Part shown: piece by piece, positions 15,201 to 25,836 of the stretch | Layout of the letters: each line of letters opens with the position of its first letter | Position numbering within the stretch: the stretch's first letter is position 1 | Source of the DNA: Macrocystis pyrifera | Lineage: Eukaryota > Sar > Phaeophyceae > Laminariales > Laminariaceae | Assembly (NCBI GenBank): GCA_031763025.1 | Contig: JASSKH010000029.1 | Coordinates: 4,369,095-4,433,094, forward strand | DNA: 64,000 bases | Direction of reading: 5' to 3' | Notes under the pieces: generated by a model | What the model saw: the letters and a program-made list of their open reading frames with translations, nothing else | Told to the model about the DNA's origin: nothing | Database searches by the model: none | Program-made: the position numbers and the translations under genes

Positions 15201-15975
15201 TCATCTTCAATATTAGGAAGCCGTGACTATTGGGCCAACATTGCCGCCGAAACTGATACATGCGCTTGATAAGCCCACTTCTTTTTCCCCTTCGCTGTAC
15301 TCTGGAAACCCGATGCTCACGCACCACGTACCGTATTCATGAGGGTGAACGTGCCTGTCCGGATCTCCTGGGGGACAACCCTAACTCTGAGATGCCGCAA
15401 CACGTTGAGACATGGGACGTGGTACTTGACTCGAGCAAGATAGAGGTGCAGCACCGGGATCAACTCATTCGGAAGTGAGTGGGTGCGATCAATGGTATTG
15501 GCCGATCGATGTAAAAGACGTTCCGCATAGGCTTTGATGTGTATGTACAGAATAATTGAAGGCTCTGAAAGCATATATCGTGTACCTTGTAGATACTCGT
15601 GGTTGGCGGGCAAAGCTCTCGCAGTTGGGTCCAACGTTCTCGAGCAGCGCGCTTTTCGCTTGTCTTTCACCCCTTGTGTTCAGCAATATTCTTCAAAAGA
15701 AAAGAAAGCTAGCCAGCGAGTCAACCAAGGCCATCCAATAAAATATCCGACCGCTCAGCCAACGAAGCGACACACCAACCGTCGCACAAATAGCAACCAA
15801 CTTCCAGATCTCGCTCAATAGAGCGATGTGCAGCTCTTGTACAGTATTCTATTTTCGGATTCGTATCCTGACCCGATACGCCCCCCCCACCCGACGTCTT
15901 GCGTTTTGCTGTGTCGAAGCAAGGTTTGTCAAGCGAGAAGCGGAAAGGCCAATCTCCGCCAGAAAGGAACACTGA
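87..15975 (+). CDS. GCLC: Glutamate-cysteine ligase catalytic subunit, copy 1 (multi-exon, 5' end outside window)
   Basis: ATP-dependent ligation of glutamate and cysteine to gamma-glutamylcysteine, the rate-limiting cytosolic step of glutathione synthesis. At least 13 exons read in family order: the FPLFGVGDFT segment, MDATAFG...CCCLQVT, SRYLFDQL, the DVRW...DDRT block, QSTNWQTVRWKPPPP, TDFENAAY...YMPLSK, VDENMR, FPGLIPLIHAYL, AAGEVMTTAAWLR...DYKQDS and a C-terminal ACPDLLGD segment. From 3063 onward the splice phases join without conflict and no internal stop is seen. The N-terminal third of the family (about 640 residues in animals), with the first metal-binding glutamates, must lie left of position 1. 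Several family-consensus residues are changed (for example FGMG to FGGG, and DHFENLQ to ENFDSFQ), so activity is uncertain. Family assignment is from remembered animal/fungal sequences, not a search. Confidence 0.93.
263..2522 (+). other. Copy 1 intron region; one missing exon expected
   Basis: No convincing coding exon is visible, yet the family has a VP-x-F segment between the flanking exons, so a short or diverged exon is probably hidden here. A pyrimidine-rich CCAG acceptor at 1966 followed by an open stretch is a weak candidate. The interval also holds the ~128 bp direct duplication at 822-1062. Confidence 0.5.
822..1062. repeat. Direct tandem duplication, ~128 bp unit, 2 copies
   Basis: Two adjacent copies share ACCCAAACACGTGGGCAAAG, the GCGCGC stretch, CCACCCGCCCTTTATC and ACAATCAGG. 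They differ by a few substitutions and a short indel, so the duplication is fairly young. It lies in an intron of GCL copy 1. Confidence 0.85.
2523..2636 (+). CDS. GCLC: GCL copy 1 exon: MDATAFG..CCCLQVT core
   Basis: The frame reads MIHMDATAFGGGCCCLQVTVQ-like sequence, equivalent to the family [21 protein letters not shown] region. The 3' boundary is CAG|GTGCGA in phase 0, which joins the next exon. The 5' boundary is uncertain: an AG at 2522 keeps the frame, an AG at 2547 would need a different entry phase. Confidence 0.8.
3063..3157 (+). CDS. GCLC: GCL copy 1 exon: SRYLFDQLAVMSPIMLALSA
   Basis: Reads ARDVDESRYLFDQLAVMSP then IMLALSAGTPIHK, matching family EARYLYDQL..ICPIVMALSAASPFYRG. The acceptor is AAAAAAG|GCC and the donor AA|GTGAGT, leaving phase 2, which the next exon completes to Lys. 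Length and spacing fit the family without gaps. Confidence 0.92.
3158..5642 (+). other. Copy 1 intron, 2.5 kb
   Basis: No exon seen. It contains the 71 bp tandem duplication at 4083-4224 and otherwise unremarkable sequence. Confidence 0.7.
4083..4224. repeat. Tandem duplication, 71 bp x 2
   Basis: CATGAGCTCTCCTCTTGCTG through CGCCTCCGTCCAC appears twice back to back with only two or three differences, so it is a recent slippage or unequal-exchange product inside an intron. Confidence 0.9.
5643..5816 (+). CDS. GCLC: GCL copy 1 exon: DVRWNTISSAADDRTEEEKR
   Basis: Begins G|GT CGA after TTTTTGACTCAAG and reads GRLADTDVRWNTISSAADDR, the counterpart of the family RGYVSDIDCRWGVISASVDDRT. It ends in QPKSR with phase 2 at AGAGCAG|GTAGTT. 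The interior TSTKEASEFPMEDGR is more variable, as expected between the DDRT block and the SRYDSI block. Confidence 0.92.
5907..6008. mobile_element. Palindromic MITE, copy 1
   Basis: Ends are near-perfect inverted repeats (TACGGGG...TAGTAAATAGGACC and GGTCCTATTTACTATGG...CCCCGTA) around an AT-rich core with AAAATAGG and TATAGTTTTTGTG. It is flanked by TA, fitting a Tc1/mariner-type TA target. No coding capacity; non-autonomous. It lies in a GCL copy 1 intron. Confidence 0.9.
6928..7066 (+). CDS. GCLC: GCL copy 1 exon: RWDSISTFIY...HGFDT
   Basis: The entering phase completes Arg; it then reads WDSISTFIYN and CSDIDCSVHEPSRQALLNHGFD, equivalent to family RYDSIDSYLS...YNDIDLTIDTEIYEQLLEEGID. Donor ACG|GTGCGT, phase 0. 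Confidence 0.88.
7854..7943 (+). CDS. GCLC: GCL copy 1 exon: HISHILSRDDL...VDDEHE
   Basis: Acceptor CAAGCAG|GCA. Reads ALSIHISHILSRDDLSVVER then RTEEVDDEHE, matching family LLAQHVAHLFIRDPLTLFEE. The invariant-looking RDP is RDD here. Donor GAG|GTAGGT. Thirty codons, phase 0 at both ends. Confidence 0.9.
8309..8440 (+). CDS. GCLC: GCL copy 1 exon: QSTNWQTVRWKPPPP
   Basis: Contains QSTNWQTVRWKPPPP and GWRTEFRSLEIQL, the most recognisable GCL signature. The exon is exactly 132 bp, the same as its partner in copy 2 (62488-62357), with phase 0 ends. Upstream residues are TENFDSF where copy 2 has VDHFENL, so copy 1 has drifted here. Confidence 0.97.
9215..9445. repeat. Dispersed ~230 bp repeat (family A)
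   Basis: Shares CAACATTGTCTGACCGGTTG at one end and CCGTGGCAT at the other with 22405-22640, plus GTCGGGT..GCGAA..AA.TTCTTC in the middle. Pairwise identity is modest, so this is an old interspersed family of unknown type without visible coding capacity. Confidence 0.6.
9523..9690. repeat. Family A fragment
   Basis: Carries TTTTTAGGGCTAGCG, also present in the 22405-22640 copy, and a CCACCCTCACCGTGCCATC end like the other copies. Confidence 0.45.
11147..11242 (+). CDS. GCLC: GCL copy 1 exon: TDFENAAYTVFIVLLTRVIL
   Basis: Reads TDFENAAYTVFIVLLTRVIL then AFDLNIYMPLSK, nearly the animal sequence (LTDFENSAYVVFVVLLTRVI). Exactly 32 codons, CAG|ACC to AAG|GTAAGA, phase 0. The partner in copy 2 is one base shorter. 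Confidence 0.97.
11794..12123 (+). CDS. GCLC: GCL copy 1 exon: VDENMRLAHERNAASEG + Gly/Ser-rich loop
   Basis: Opens with VDENMRLAHERNAASEGRF (family VDENMKVAQKRDAVLQGMF), passes through a Gly/Ser-rich low-complexity loop of roughly 60 residues, and closes with ELEGMTVLQILGGK, equivalent to YTLMSIDTIINGK. The loop replaces a short linker in animals; copy 2 has an acidic/Gly version of it. 110 codons, phase 0. Confidence 0.92.
12809..12894 (+). CDS. GCLC: GCL copy 1 exon: FPGLIPLIHAYL
   Basis: CACAG|GGG then GSFPGLIPLIHAYLDHISAD, matching family GVFPGLIPILNSYLENMEVD. The donor AC|GTGAGT leaves phase 2, completed by the next exon. Confidence 0.96.
13591..13682. mobile_element. MITE copy 2 (one end eroded)
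   Basis: Starts TACGGGGGTCCATAGTTAATAGGAC and carries the CCTATATATTTACCTATTTT core. The right terminus is shortened to TTTGGTCCGACCTCCGTA, so one inverted repeat has lost its middle. It lies inside a GCL copy 1 intron. Confidence 0.85.
14386..14545 (+). CDS. GCLC: GCL copy 1 exon: YLEHLRKRAAGEVMTTAAWL
   Basis: Reads YLEHLRKRAAGEVMTTAAWL then RHFVTSHSDYKQDSVVTEE, the family [39 protein letters not shown]. Same 160 bp length as in copy 2. The first ~64 bases are almost identical between copies, the rest clearly less so. Confidence 0.97.
15344..15474 (+). CDS. GCLC: GCL copy 1 exon: ACPDLLGD...LIRK
   Basis: GAG|GGT then GERACPDLLGDNP, corresponding to the near-C-terminal CECPELLG of animals, followed by ETWDVVLDSSKIEVQHRDQL and IR. 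A TGA directly after the Lys codon overlaps a strong donor, AA|GTGAGTGG. The same arrangement in copy 2 and a matching downstream exon argue that this is a splice site rather than the stop. Confidence 0.88.
15924..15975 (+). CDS. GCLC: GCL copy 1 terminal exon: KFVKREAE
   Basis: After CGAAGCAAG an open stretch completes Lys and reads FVKREAERPISARKEH, then TGA. It aligns with the copy 2 exon at 50841 (FVKRAAEKQKVREKEQ), with the same AAG|G acceptor and phase. The tail is much shorter than in copy 2. Confidence 0.65.
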
Positions 15976-18900
15976 AAGAACAGGGTGTGCGACGGCAACG
16001 CTTCGAACGAAAACGTCGGATATTGTGTTGTGAAGGCGAACCCTTCGAACCCCTCAGTCTGCGTTGACTAAAGGCCTCGGTAGCGCATCCGTTAATATAT
16101 AACCACGAGTATGTTATCCTTTGTAAGCGAACTTCGGGTGGCACCATGGAAGGCGGGGTCAGGGCAGGGACAAGTAGGGTATGAAATTCCCTTAGTTAGG
16201 CGTGTGGTGAGTTCACCGACAAAGACCGGCGCTGGGTCAATGCAATCAACACACCCCCGTCCTTATGGGGCTCTCACGTTTGTGACAAATGATGCAACTA
16301 AGGTAAACGGATACCATGCTGTGGAGGGGTCTGCTGTATACACCGAACTTGTCCCTGTATATTGTATTACTGTCATTTGTGTCATCGTATCTTTCCCCGA
16401 TCCTTGCCCATATCATTGTGAAGGTTTGGAAATAGGAAATTGTCAGACTTGGCAATAAGAGAGCGTGTTGCAAGAACGCCCACCTCAGAATAGCCTGCGC
16501 TGCGCTATCAGGGGAAAATGTCGTAGTCATTGCGATATGTGGGAGGTTGAGCTGTCGACGAGGCCAGACTGGTCAGCGTAGCTCGAGGTTGGTCCTGGCA
16601 CAAGAAATGGTAAACAAAATTGCGGCACACGGTACACCGCGCAAGGCACAGCATATTTACAAGTCACGCGGGTTCCGTACCGATGTTTGTGGCCTATCTC
16701 AAATTCACATGACTACCCCAAGATGTTGCGTATCTCAAGTTGTCAAGGCAGCGAGGCGGAAGTCGGAAGTTTGCTATCATACCGACGCGTTCCACACATG
16801 GGAACTTTCTCAATACGCATCTCGAGACTCGAATTCAAGGATTCCAAACAACGATGTTTGTGCCGACAGTGCAGCTAAAGCAGGCAGTCCACCACAAAGC
16901 ACGCATGCCGTTTGGACGGCGGAACCTAGCGTATTCTACTACCGTACGACTGACACTTGAGTTTGGAAACGGCAGTCGAATGCAGCTCGAAGGACGACGA
17001 CGAATTGAACGACTCACTCCCAGATCAGCGACTGGTCTGGAGTGAACGACGGCTGGTGCTCCCTAAACAGGGGCGCCCACGATAGCCCCACCGTCAAGTT
17101 CCACCTCACGACGCCTCAACCTGAGGAGTTCCCTGATCACCAGGTCATTCCCGGCCTCGCTCATATATCGGATGGCCACCCCCTTGCCGTCGAGGTGGAG
17201 AACCCCACGCCCTTGGCGCGGACGACTGTGGAGGAACATCGCCGTGACTTACTAACGGTGGTCTGCGCGCCTTCGTGGATGGAAATGATGTGAATTCTCC
17301 GCTTCCTTCCTCCACGAGGACCCAAGTGGCGGATAGTATCATGGCTTCGGCATCCGAACCCGCCACGGAGTGAACACCAATACCTACCTGCAAATCACCC
17401 ACACGCCACTTTCAGGATTTAAAAGTTCAATGGTACCGTGCACGTTTGCGTCGGTGTCATCGCCCACGCTGAAGGGGAGCTAGACTAGGACGAAAGCATC
17501 ATTCTCGATATCGAGGTCTGGCCAGATAGACGTGGGCATAGACGGAGCGAACACGGACAACCTCTCATAGGCCTTGCGTGTTTAGCTAGACGGTGCCACC
17601 GGTGTACGACAAGAACGGTGGCGAGTTTACCTGAAAACGTTCGAAGCGTTCGGTGTTGCGGCGCTATGGAAGACTACCGCGTGTACAACCCTCTGGGCAC
17701 CCACGTTGGCCTCTTTCGACAAAACCGAAGATGGCCAAGACTCAAGTCCAATAATGCTGCATACTTACGCACCGTGCCTCTGTAGCGCATGCGCGGATTA
17801 CGTTGTGGGGCCGCGTGACTGCAGATCGAGCTGCGATACAGACACTGTCGTCGAGGAAAACACATATTTGAGGACCTTCCTGGTCGCTTTCCCATGTAGG
17901 CCCTTTCTTGGTTGATTCAGGTTCAAGGAAGTTGTAGAGCTGGCCACTGTGCGGCAATTGCCTCTTCTGGAGTTTTGGAGGTACTAGTTACGACGAGTAG
18001 ACGAATGTTAGTTCGAAAACAGCCAGGCAGTTCAGTATTCCCACGACCGATCTACCCCATGCTCTTCCTTGCAATTCGATTGCATTTTAAATGGAGCGGA
18101 TGTCATTCGCGAGGGGGTGCTTGAAGTTATGTGCCTTTGAGGGTGGACACATAAGGTACCTGGAATAGCGTACAAATACCGTGGAGGACCGCCGGGAAGT
18201 AAACGTTCATTTCGAATTGTGCCGTGGGACTTTGGTTGGTCCCTTCGGTGCGCCTTCTGTGTTTTTCTCTACACTGTACTGTGTGTGCTCTACATGAGCG
18301 ATGGCGTTTATGTGGAAGGCGCGGCGCGGCGCGTATCGGCAGAGGTTTGTGGAGGGGGGGTGTTATTGTCTCGTGGCACGAAGGGGTACGTCTGAATCGC
18401 GGTCGTTGCGACAAAAAGCAATACACTAGGCCTTGCCGAAGCGTCTGTGAAACATGCCCCCTTTCTTCGTTGGTGGCGTGTTTTGTGGTGAGAGTATGGC
18501 AGCACTGTTTAACATTGGAAGATATAAACGTTTCACTGAGTATCATCCTTTCGCTGGATATCCAGGGACTGCTGGTCCGGCCCCCGCCCCTGGCTGCCGA
18601 CTGCAGCTTATCGAGGCACACTGCTCGGTCTAAGGGTTTTTTATACCTAATTTCAACCACACAACAGCAAGGCCACCACCACACTTGCATCAAGGCCAAC
18701 AACCGAACTCGACAAAGCTCACGACGCACAAAGCTCCGCAGCATACCGTGTAGTACGGCCTTCCGCGCCTGTCGATATCGACCTTCTACAGGTCTCTCAG
18801 CCACTGGGGAAATGAGCAAGGAGATGGTAGGGGTGGCGCCGTAGCTTCAGAGAAATTCGCTCGCGCAGTCCGACCAAGCTTTTACGCGCTGATCCTCGAG

Positions 18901-19628
18901 CAACATTACTAGTCAAAGCATCATACTAACCAGGGAGATGCTTGGTTGAAGAGCTCACCCGGTCTGAAAATTTGGAAACTAACAGTCCAACCCCCACCGT
19001 GGGATGAGTCACCATGGAAGGCGATGTGATACGGCAGAACACGGAAGGAGAGATGAGTCGTAAACATACGGACACGCCAGAGATCCAGCTCCAGAGTCGC
19101 TTGAGGCGTCCGGTGCGCATCCTCTCGTGAAGAGGTACTTCAAACCTCTTCGTGACTTCCGACGGAACATTTTTCGAAACCAATTGACAATTGCAGCGTC
19201 AGCCATACAAACTGACGTGGGCTGCTGGGGTAGGGTATCATGAACGGAGTACCTGAGCTTGGAGACAACGAGTTGCACGACACGAGTGTTGCAAAAGTCT
19301 GGGTTCAAGACGACGTCACACCACAAGGGGCGGTTGAGAACACCACACTTGTCATATTGCGTGTCGCTATATCTAGGCGCCGAAGGGATTAACCACAGAC
19401 AAGCATCGATACAGCATAATTGTAAGCCCCGGCTGAGACCGTTTACCGTGTGAACGGAAAAGCGGGGATAAGCCGTATAAATTGGCTGCCTATTTTGTCG
19501 AGAAATCATCCAGTTAGACCCCAGCCCGACGTCGCAAGATTGCAGACGCACGTATCCCAGTTTTCCTCCCTCCCTCTTTACGTTCATTTAGTCATTCGTG
19601 TAGTAGGCCTCAGGTGCGACAGTACTAT
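15976..19628. other. No recognisable gene
   Basis: Only opposed overlapping open frames (for example 18127-18819 against 18224-18844) without family motifs. No repeats of note. The region separates the end of GCL copy 1 from the repeat-rich centre. Confidence 0.6.
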
Positions 19629-19731
19629 TACGGGAGTCCATAGTTAATAGGACCTATGGTATACATAAAAGCCTATATATTTACCTATTTTTACGAACAA
19701 AATTTGGTCCCGTTAACTATGGACCCCCGTA
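19629..19731. mobile_element. MITE copy 3 (near complete)
   Basis: Inverted ends TACGGGAGTCCATAGTTAAT and TTAACTATGGACCCCCGTA around the core TATACATAAAAGCC...CTATTTTTACGAAC. Flanked by ACTAT/ATAGT, consistent with a TA target. Confidence 0.93.
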
Positions 19732-20065
19732 ATAGTGCTCCCTACCGACTCCGAGCCCGTCTCACTACTGTATATTTAGCCTTATTCCTGTCACGAAAAT
19801 AAACCGGAAACCCAATGAGGATAGTGGTGTGACACAACATGTGTAGACAGACACCACCCCAAACCCACGTAGCGATAAACGATGTTGATAACGATACCGT
19901 ACCGCGTACACACGTTTTCAATCTGGAAACCATCACGGCGTCCGCTCAGCTTTCAAATTTATATACTCTAAGAACACCTTGCGATGATTTTCAGGTTGAG
20001 CCTATGTCAGCAACATATTAACGTCGAAATCCACCATGTTCGTTGGTTAATCCGGTAGGGCTTTC

Positions 20066-20086
20066 GGGGGGGGGGGGGGGGGGGGG
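20066..20086. repeat. Poly-G run, 21 bp
   Basis: Uninterrupted G21 followed by AGGA; a poly-A run of about 16 follows at 20132. Confidence 0.95.
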
Positions 20087-20989
20087 AGGACTTGAAATCT
20101 ACTGAAACCAGGAACAGCAGCCTTTACGAATACAAAAAAAAAAAAAAACGTTCAACGAGAACGAATGGAACATAGAGCTAAATTAGAGTGGCGGTTACAA
20201 AATCCGCCCCACCCCCACACTAAAAGTTCTAAATACACGATGAGGTCAAGACAACAACCAGTAGCACTACTCCTACGGTTGTAGCACCTTCCCACGGGAC
20301 GACGACCAACCCCAAGGGCAGGGAGGTTCAACTGAAACGGTTGCAACCGGCTGTTTTGACGACATATTTTCGGGGATAGTTTGACGGCACAACAGCACTC
20401 CACACAATAAATGCTCGCGTTGCCTCGGTGATTGGTCCCACCACCCGTCGTTGTTTCCTCGAGGCAGTATCAACAAGTCCATGGCCAGTTTGAAGTTGAC
20501 ACTGTGTTATTTTGATTTGTGGTTTCCGCAGTTATCGGTTTCCACTTAGAGAGCACAATTGCCGTGATACAGGTGAAGTGCCTGTTTTCTCGGTCATTGC
20601 ACACGGTATACCCTATTCTGGGTATACTGCTTTGAACGCGACTGGGTCTGTTTTCCTTTTTTCTGGCAACAGTAGACACGTCGGAACAGATCGTCGACTC
20701 CGATTCCATGGGCTAGGTCGTTCAAGGCAGATGTGGTCTCTTTCTAGTATAATTTAGCTCATGTCGCCGGATGGGACCCGTATGATCGGCATGATCCAGT
20801 ACATGTGTTCCTGCGTGTTTCAGGTCGGATCTATAACATCCAAATCCTGTAAAACCTCTCACAATCGCAGATGAGGAAAACGTTTACCTGCAGTAGATCG
20901 TGATACGTTCGACGTGTACAGACAGTAATGCACTGGGCTTGGCGAGTGAACGAATGCGGTACGACAAAACAATATCGTCACAATTCAAC

Positions 20990-21258
<269 letters not shown>

Positions 21259-21724
21259 GAGGAGGAGGAAAATAAACGGCAAGACGGATTCCGGAATGAT
21301 TTCTACCAGTTGCGCGTACACCTGATGTACGCATACTCATCCCAAGCTCCTGGGCACTGGCTGCAAGCTACGTCATACGCCTGGTGCTTCTAGAGACGAC
21401 GTTGGATTCCTGATCGGCGACTCGGCGTAGTCTATGCTCTACTGTCCCTGTGCATTCACAGGCTCTGTGCGCTCTTCGTGTGAGCATGTTTTGCACCATC
21501 TCATTAACAGCGCAATTAGATTTGCATGTGTACGGCGGATAGGTCTGACCTGGTTAAGCAACAGTGACGTTGAAAATAGGGCGACCGAGCGTGTGAATAC
21601 TCGAGTCTTGTCTAAGTAAGATGAGAGACCGAGAGCTCCTGCTCGTGTAGCCCTTACAGTGTTCCCGATACAACGTGCCCGACGGCGTGGATGGGAGTGA
21701 AATGCTTTACCCTCCCCCCCCAAC

Positions 21725-21985
21725 GCCTGGTCTGGCCACACCGGAAAATAAATCAACTCATTGAAGCTGTCACCCATACGCAAGTTCGCCTCACACATGG
21801 TTCTTATTAGGATGCAGCTCACCCTCCATGCGACTCGCCGAATACCTCACGGCGCTTCGCGCTTGGCGCAAGCCATCTCTGCCTGGTCGGTGAAAATCCG
21901 ACGTGCTTCGTCCCGGCATCGTAGACATGCCAAGGTCTATGGTCCTACGACTTCGCCCAAGCATGACATGAGTACGTCTCCCCAC
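21725..21985 (+). repeat. Dispersed repeat with C-rich 3' end (family B), copy 1
   Basis: Aligns over about 250 bp with 46666-46976: CTGGCCACACC, GAAGCTGTCACCCATA, CTCACGGCGCTTCGCGCTTG, GCCTGGTCGGTGAAA, CGGCATCGTAG, GGTCTATGGTC. It ends in a C-rich stretch (CCCCACCCACCCCC) where other copies have pure poly-C. Confidence 0.75.
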
Positions 21986-22404
21986 CCACCCCCATGCTGT
22001 CAAGATGGACTAGGTATGAATGGTTTGTGTGAGTTAGCCGGTTTCTGATTTACGGGTGTGACCTCCTTCGAGTTCCTACAGCCGCCCAGGTCAAATCTTT
22101 GTTTCCGCTCGCTGACCGACAACCTAGCCTACCAGCCTAAGTAACCTACCTGAATAGTATGTGATACAGGCGTCGTGTTTGTGTTCGTGACCTCTAGTGG
22201 ACAACTTAGAGAGAGGGCGGCCCAGAACGAGAGGGTACTCTACTTCATTTTTGTCTATTGCAAGCTTTCGTAACTGTGTGTGAAAAATAACATCATCTAC
22301 GGCATAAGTTTTAGAGCAAAGAAAGCTGATGTTTATCCATCGACAACTATTTCCAGCTCAAGGACTCATCCTAACGGTAGGGGTAGCACTGTTTTTTTGC
22401 CTCC

Positions 22405-22640
22405 TGAGGCAACATTGTCTGACCGGTTGTTGAACTCCTCGAGTAAAGAAAATATTCGTCGTCGGTTAGTATGATAGTATCACTGGTAATTGTTTTAGGG
22501 CTAGCGTTTAAAAGCGTTTGTCGGGTTGCGCGAAGGAATTTCTTCCAAGCCATGTTTCCCAATGAGACGTCGAGATCTTTACACCAGGATCTCGGAAAAC
22601 ATAAAGGCACCACCCCTGCCGCGGCATCGCTTCAGAAGCG
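22405..22640. repeat. Family A dispersed repeat, second copy
   Basis: See the copy at 9215-9445. Shared landmarks are CAACATTGTCTGACCGGTTG, AGGGCTAGCG, GTCGGGTTGCGCGAA and CCACCCCTGCCGCGGCAT. Confidence 0.6.
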
Positions 22641-25600
22641 TCATGCCGCGCTGTGCTTTGTATCCCGAAGTAGGAACTAGTCCCGCCACGTGCAGGGGCG
22701 AAGACGAAACGGGTCGTCATGAAAACTGGTCAATATAACAAAACAAAATATGTTGGAGATGTTGAGCTCCTGGTGGCTCTCGCGCACCCGAGCATACTGT
22801 TATGAGGCCACGCGTACGCCTGCTAGTCTCTTGTGACTATTTGCCTCAAATTATCGTTCTCCTCTTACATCTCGAATCCACCTGCTTCTGAATCGGCAGC
22901 CCCGGACATAGTTCGACCAGGTACTCATCCCCATCCCCCCGGTGCAATCACTTCACACTGAAGAATATCGCACTGAATTGATTCAACCCCATCTAACGAC
23001 CCTAAGAAGTGAAAGGTAATTTTAACAGAGATGCAAACACTTCGGAATTGTCGATCGAAATAGGCGACACAATGTATGCTTGTGCTGCGAGTTACACCAG
23101 CCGAGAAGAGAAAGGTCCAATTTTATCAAACAAAACGCATAAGTTTCAGCTGCAATGCCATGCAGACGTGTGACGTGGCGACGACTTTATGATATCTTGC
23201 ATAAGCGCGAGTCGCGAGTATGAGCGCGTCCGAAAGCTCTTGTGTAAAGGGTTGCCTTCCCACACTTGTTGCGAAGGCGATGGTTGAACTGGTTATGTTG
23301 CCCGATGTTGCGCCAGCTGGGGCTACGGCCGAAGAATTATCAGAGCAGACATGCGTCGGCTGAGGCAACCAAATTGCGCAAACACACATTTTGTTCTGTC
23401 ATAAGCTGTTTGGGAGCTCGTAGAAGGAAACTCATACGGCGGTGCCAGGGCAGGAAGGCGATACCATTGCTTCGCATGCCAGGTAAGAGTTCAGCAACTG
23501 GCTACTAGCAACCCGATTATATCTCGCATACCTCAGCCACATAGAGTGTGCTTTGCTTCAAGGGTACACAAGCTCCAAAAGATGCGAAAACGAAAAAAAA
23601 AGTGAGGGACAGCTATTCAAGGTCGATATCGCGCATACCTGGTATGTGTTATCCATTTGGCGGGGGAAACAAATCCGCGAAAGGCTTGGCCAACGTTAAC
23701 AGCATGGCGGAGCTCGAGTAATGTTCGTAAACTCGACGCTGATCAGTACCACGGATGGTGCAAGCGTGGTTGTGGTTGCAAGAACAATGGTTGTGTGTTG
23801 TGTGACGGCCACATGGCACGCCTCCCTCGCGGGGAGCAAACTCATAATATTAGCTGGATATATCTGTGGCCAAACACGCCGAGGGAATCGCCCTGCGTAT
23901 TCATGCTAACACTTCTTAATTGTTGTGAGGATGTATTTCTACGGGGCCATCATAAGGGAATGGGAGCGGGATTCCTGTCTTCACAATAGCTTTCCCACTC
24001 TGCTAAGGCGACGCCGGACCGCAACGCGTCTACTTTATAACTACCGAGTGCGACGTGCGACCAAGCTCAAAACACAAACAAGGGTGTCCGAGGTCTCTCA
24101 AACCATTGGATCAAGATCAGTCGTTACGTTGTCCGACAGTAGCAAACAAGCCAACCGACAAGCCCGCACTGTATGGGAATGAAAACCCACCCTTGCTGTA
24201 CATTTTGGCGCACAAAGAGCGATTCCGCTGTGCCAAGACGACGTCGAAACACGACCAGTTTACCTAAGACCACAAGAGGGCTACTACGACAACCCTCAGA
24301 AGCACCACAACATGCAAGCCACCTCCACCAAACCAGTGGGTCAAAGGATTGCTGCATTTCTACGTGAATGACCACCCAAAACGACGAAGCCCACACAACA
24401 CGGTAGCAAAAAGCATCCTACTGTTCCTTCGTGACCAGGAGCGCTTCGGCTATCCGACGGCAAACGTCGGAGAGCACCTCATTTGCTTACAACCAAACGA
24501 TGCTACTACGAAGTAGCTCGACACACCACAAGGGCACCCAGACGTTCACCTGAACAACGGATACACAAGATCCAAATTTACATAATAGTTGCAAGTACAC
24601 CAACCGACACGCCACACGGCTGTGTTCTTGCGGAACCATAGTCAGGGTTGCTTGACACCAAGCGGTCACATTCTTCCAAAGGGTGTAACGAACATATTTT
24701 CCGTGACCAACAGAACAACCCAACACCAAACCAAAATAATAGATCGAGTAGCTGCTCTGCAACAACCAAGAATAGATCGGATAGCTGCTCAGCAACTGAA
24801 GACACGCAAAATGTAAGTGTACAAGCGGGCGTGTCGACTCCTATTGAAGCAGTATCACGTCACACAAACCGAGCTTGAAAACCTCGATTTCGGACCTTTT
24901 GGGTTGAAATCTCACAACCGATGAAAGGTACGCTGCAAAAATCTTCGCCCTCAACGGTCTCAAGTCCACGCACCCGTACCATCACAGACGTCCCGGAAAT
25001 AGACGGATGTTTCGATACGGTATTAGGGTGGCACTTTGGGTCTGTGAGGTTCCTTTTTTCAGCAATCTCTCTACCTTACTCGAAACCTCCCTACCCAAAA
25101 ACCGAGTTCGAAACAACATAACTTGAGTATCAAGCTTAGCGCGACAAATAGTCATGTAGTCTAGGCACACAGCGAATCATTGCGTTGCGTAGCTCCTTCA
25201 GCTAAGGAGCCCTGTCCGTCAAAAACATATTCGTCAAACGGTGTCACCCCCGCCCAAGCATGCCTCCAAGCACATTATCCCACCGCAAACAGAAAGGGGA
25301 CAAAACTCCCCGCAGTCGGTACACATGCATCGGCCCACTCATCGAGGCACATATCGGCAATCTACAGGTACGACCCCGCGCAAATAATGGCATTGCGGAC
25401 GGACTAACACTTAGAAGCGCTGCGAAATACGCCCATCCTCGTGTTCTTCGTGTGTCGTTCTTCCATACTGACAGGTAGCCGGGTTGTTTACTGTGGAAAC
25501 AAAATGGGGAAAGGAGGCGGATTGAAGGTCGATGGGCGTTAGGGGCAAGGGTTGGGTGCAAGGTGGTCGATGAGTGATTTAACCCGGGGTTGGGAACGGC

Positions 25601-25836
25601 TCACTGCTAGAACCGACGTCGAAGTCGAAGCGATCCGTCCAGCTATCTGGTAATATTTTCGCCATATATGTATCCTTCCACTTCAGGCGAACCACGGGAC
25701 GACGATTCGACATGGTTGAGAAGAAAATTTCGAAAAACAAACATGTTCAGGGAAACTGCTAAAACACAGCCTAGCGACCAACGGTCCTTACGCGGCATAA
25801 AATGGTGTGCTATTGGTATTTTCGCGTTGTCTTGGA
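22641..25836. other. No recognisable gene
   Basis: No family motif or strong repeat. The + strand of 24.0-24.9 kb is poor in T and rich in CAA/CCA, with a near-duplicate AATAGATCG..TAGCTGCTC pair at 24740-24800; this gives long open frames on - without recognisable content. Confidence 0.5.

Noticed and set aside
15476-15478. TGA after LIRK taken as the GCL stop
   Set aside because: It overlaps a GTGAGT donor in both copies and both have a homologous in-phase downstream exon.
17042-17402. Open frames on both strands at 17.0-17.4 kb
   Set aside because: The + frame (HLTTPQPEEFPDHQVIPGLA) has protein-like composition, but no family match by eye and no supporting splice structure.
18127-18844. 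230-codon (-) and 206-codon (+) overlapping open frames
   Set aside because: Mutually antisense over the same stretch, no motif, composition like chance translation; at most one could be real and nothing supports either.
19009-19587. 192-codon open frame on -
   Set aside because: No recognisable domain, no splice or start context, no repeat of the frame elsewhere.
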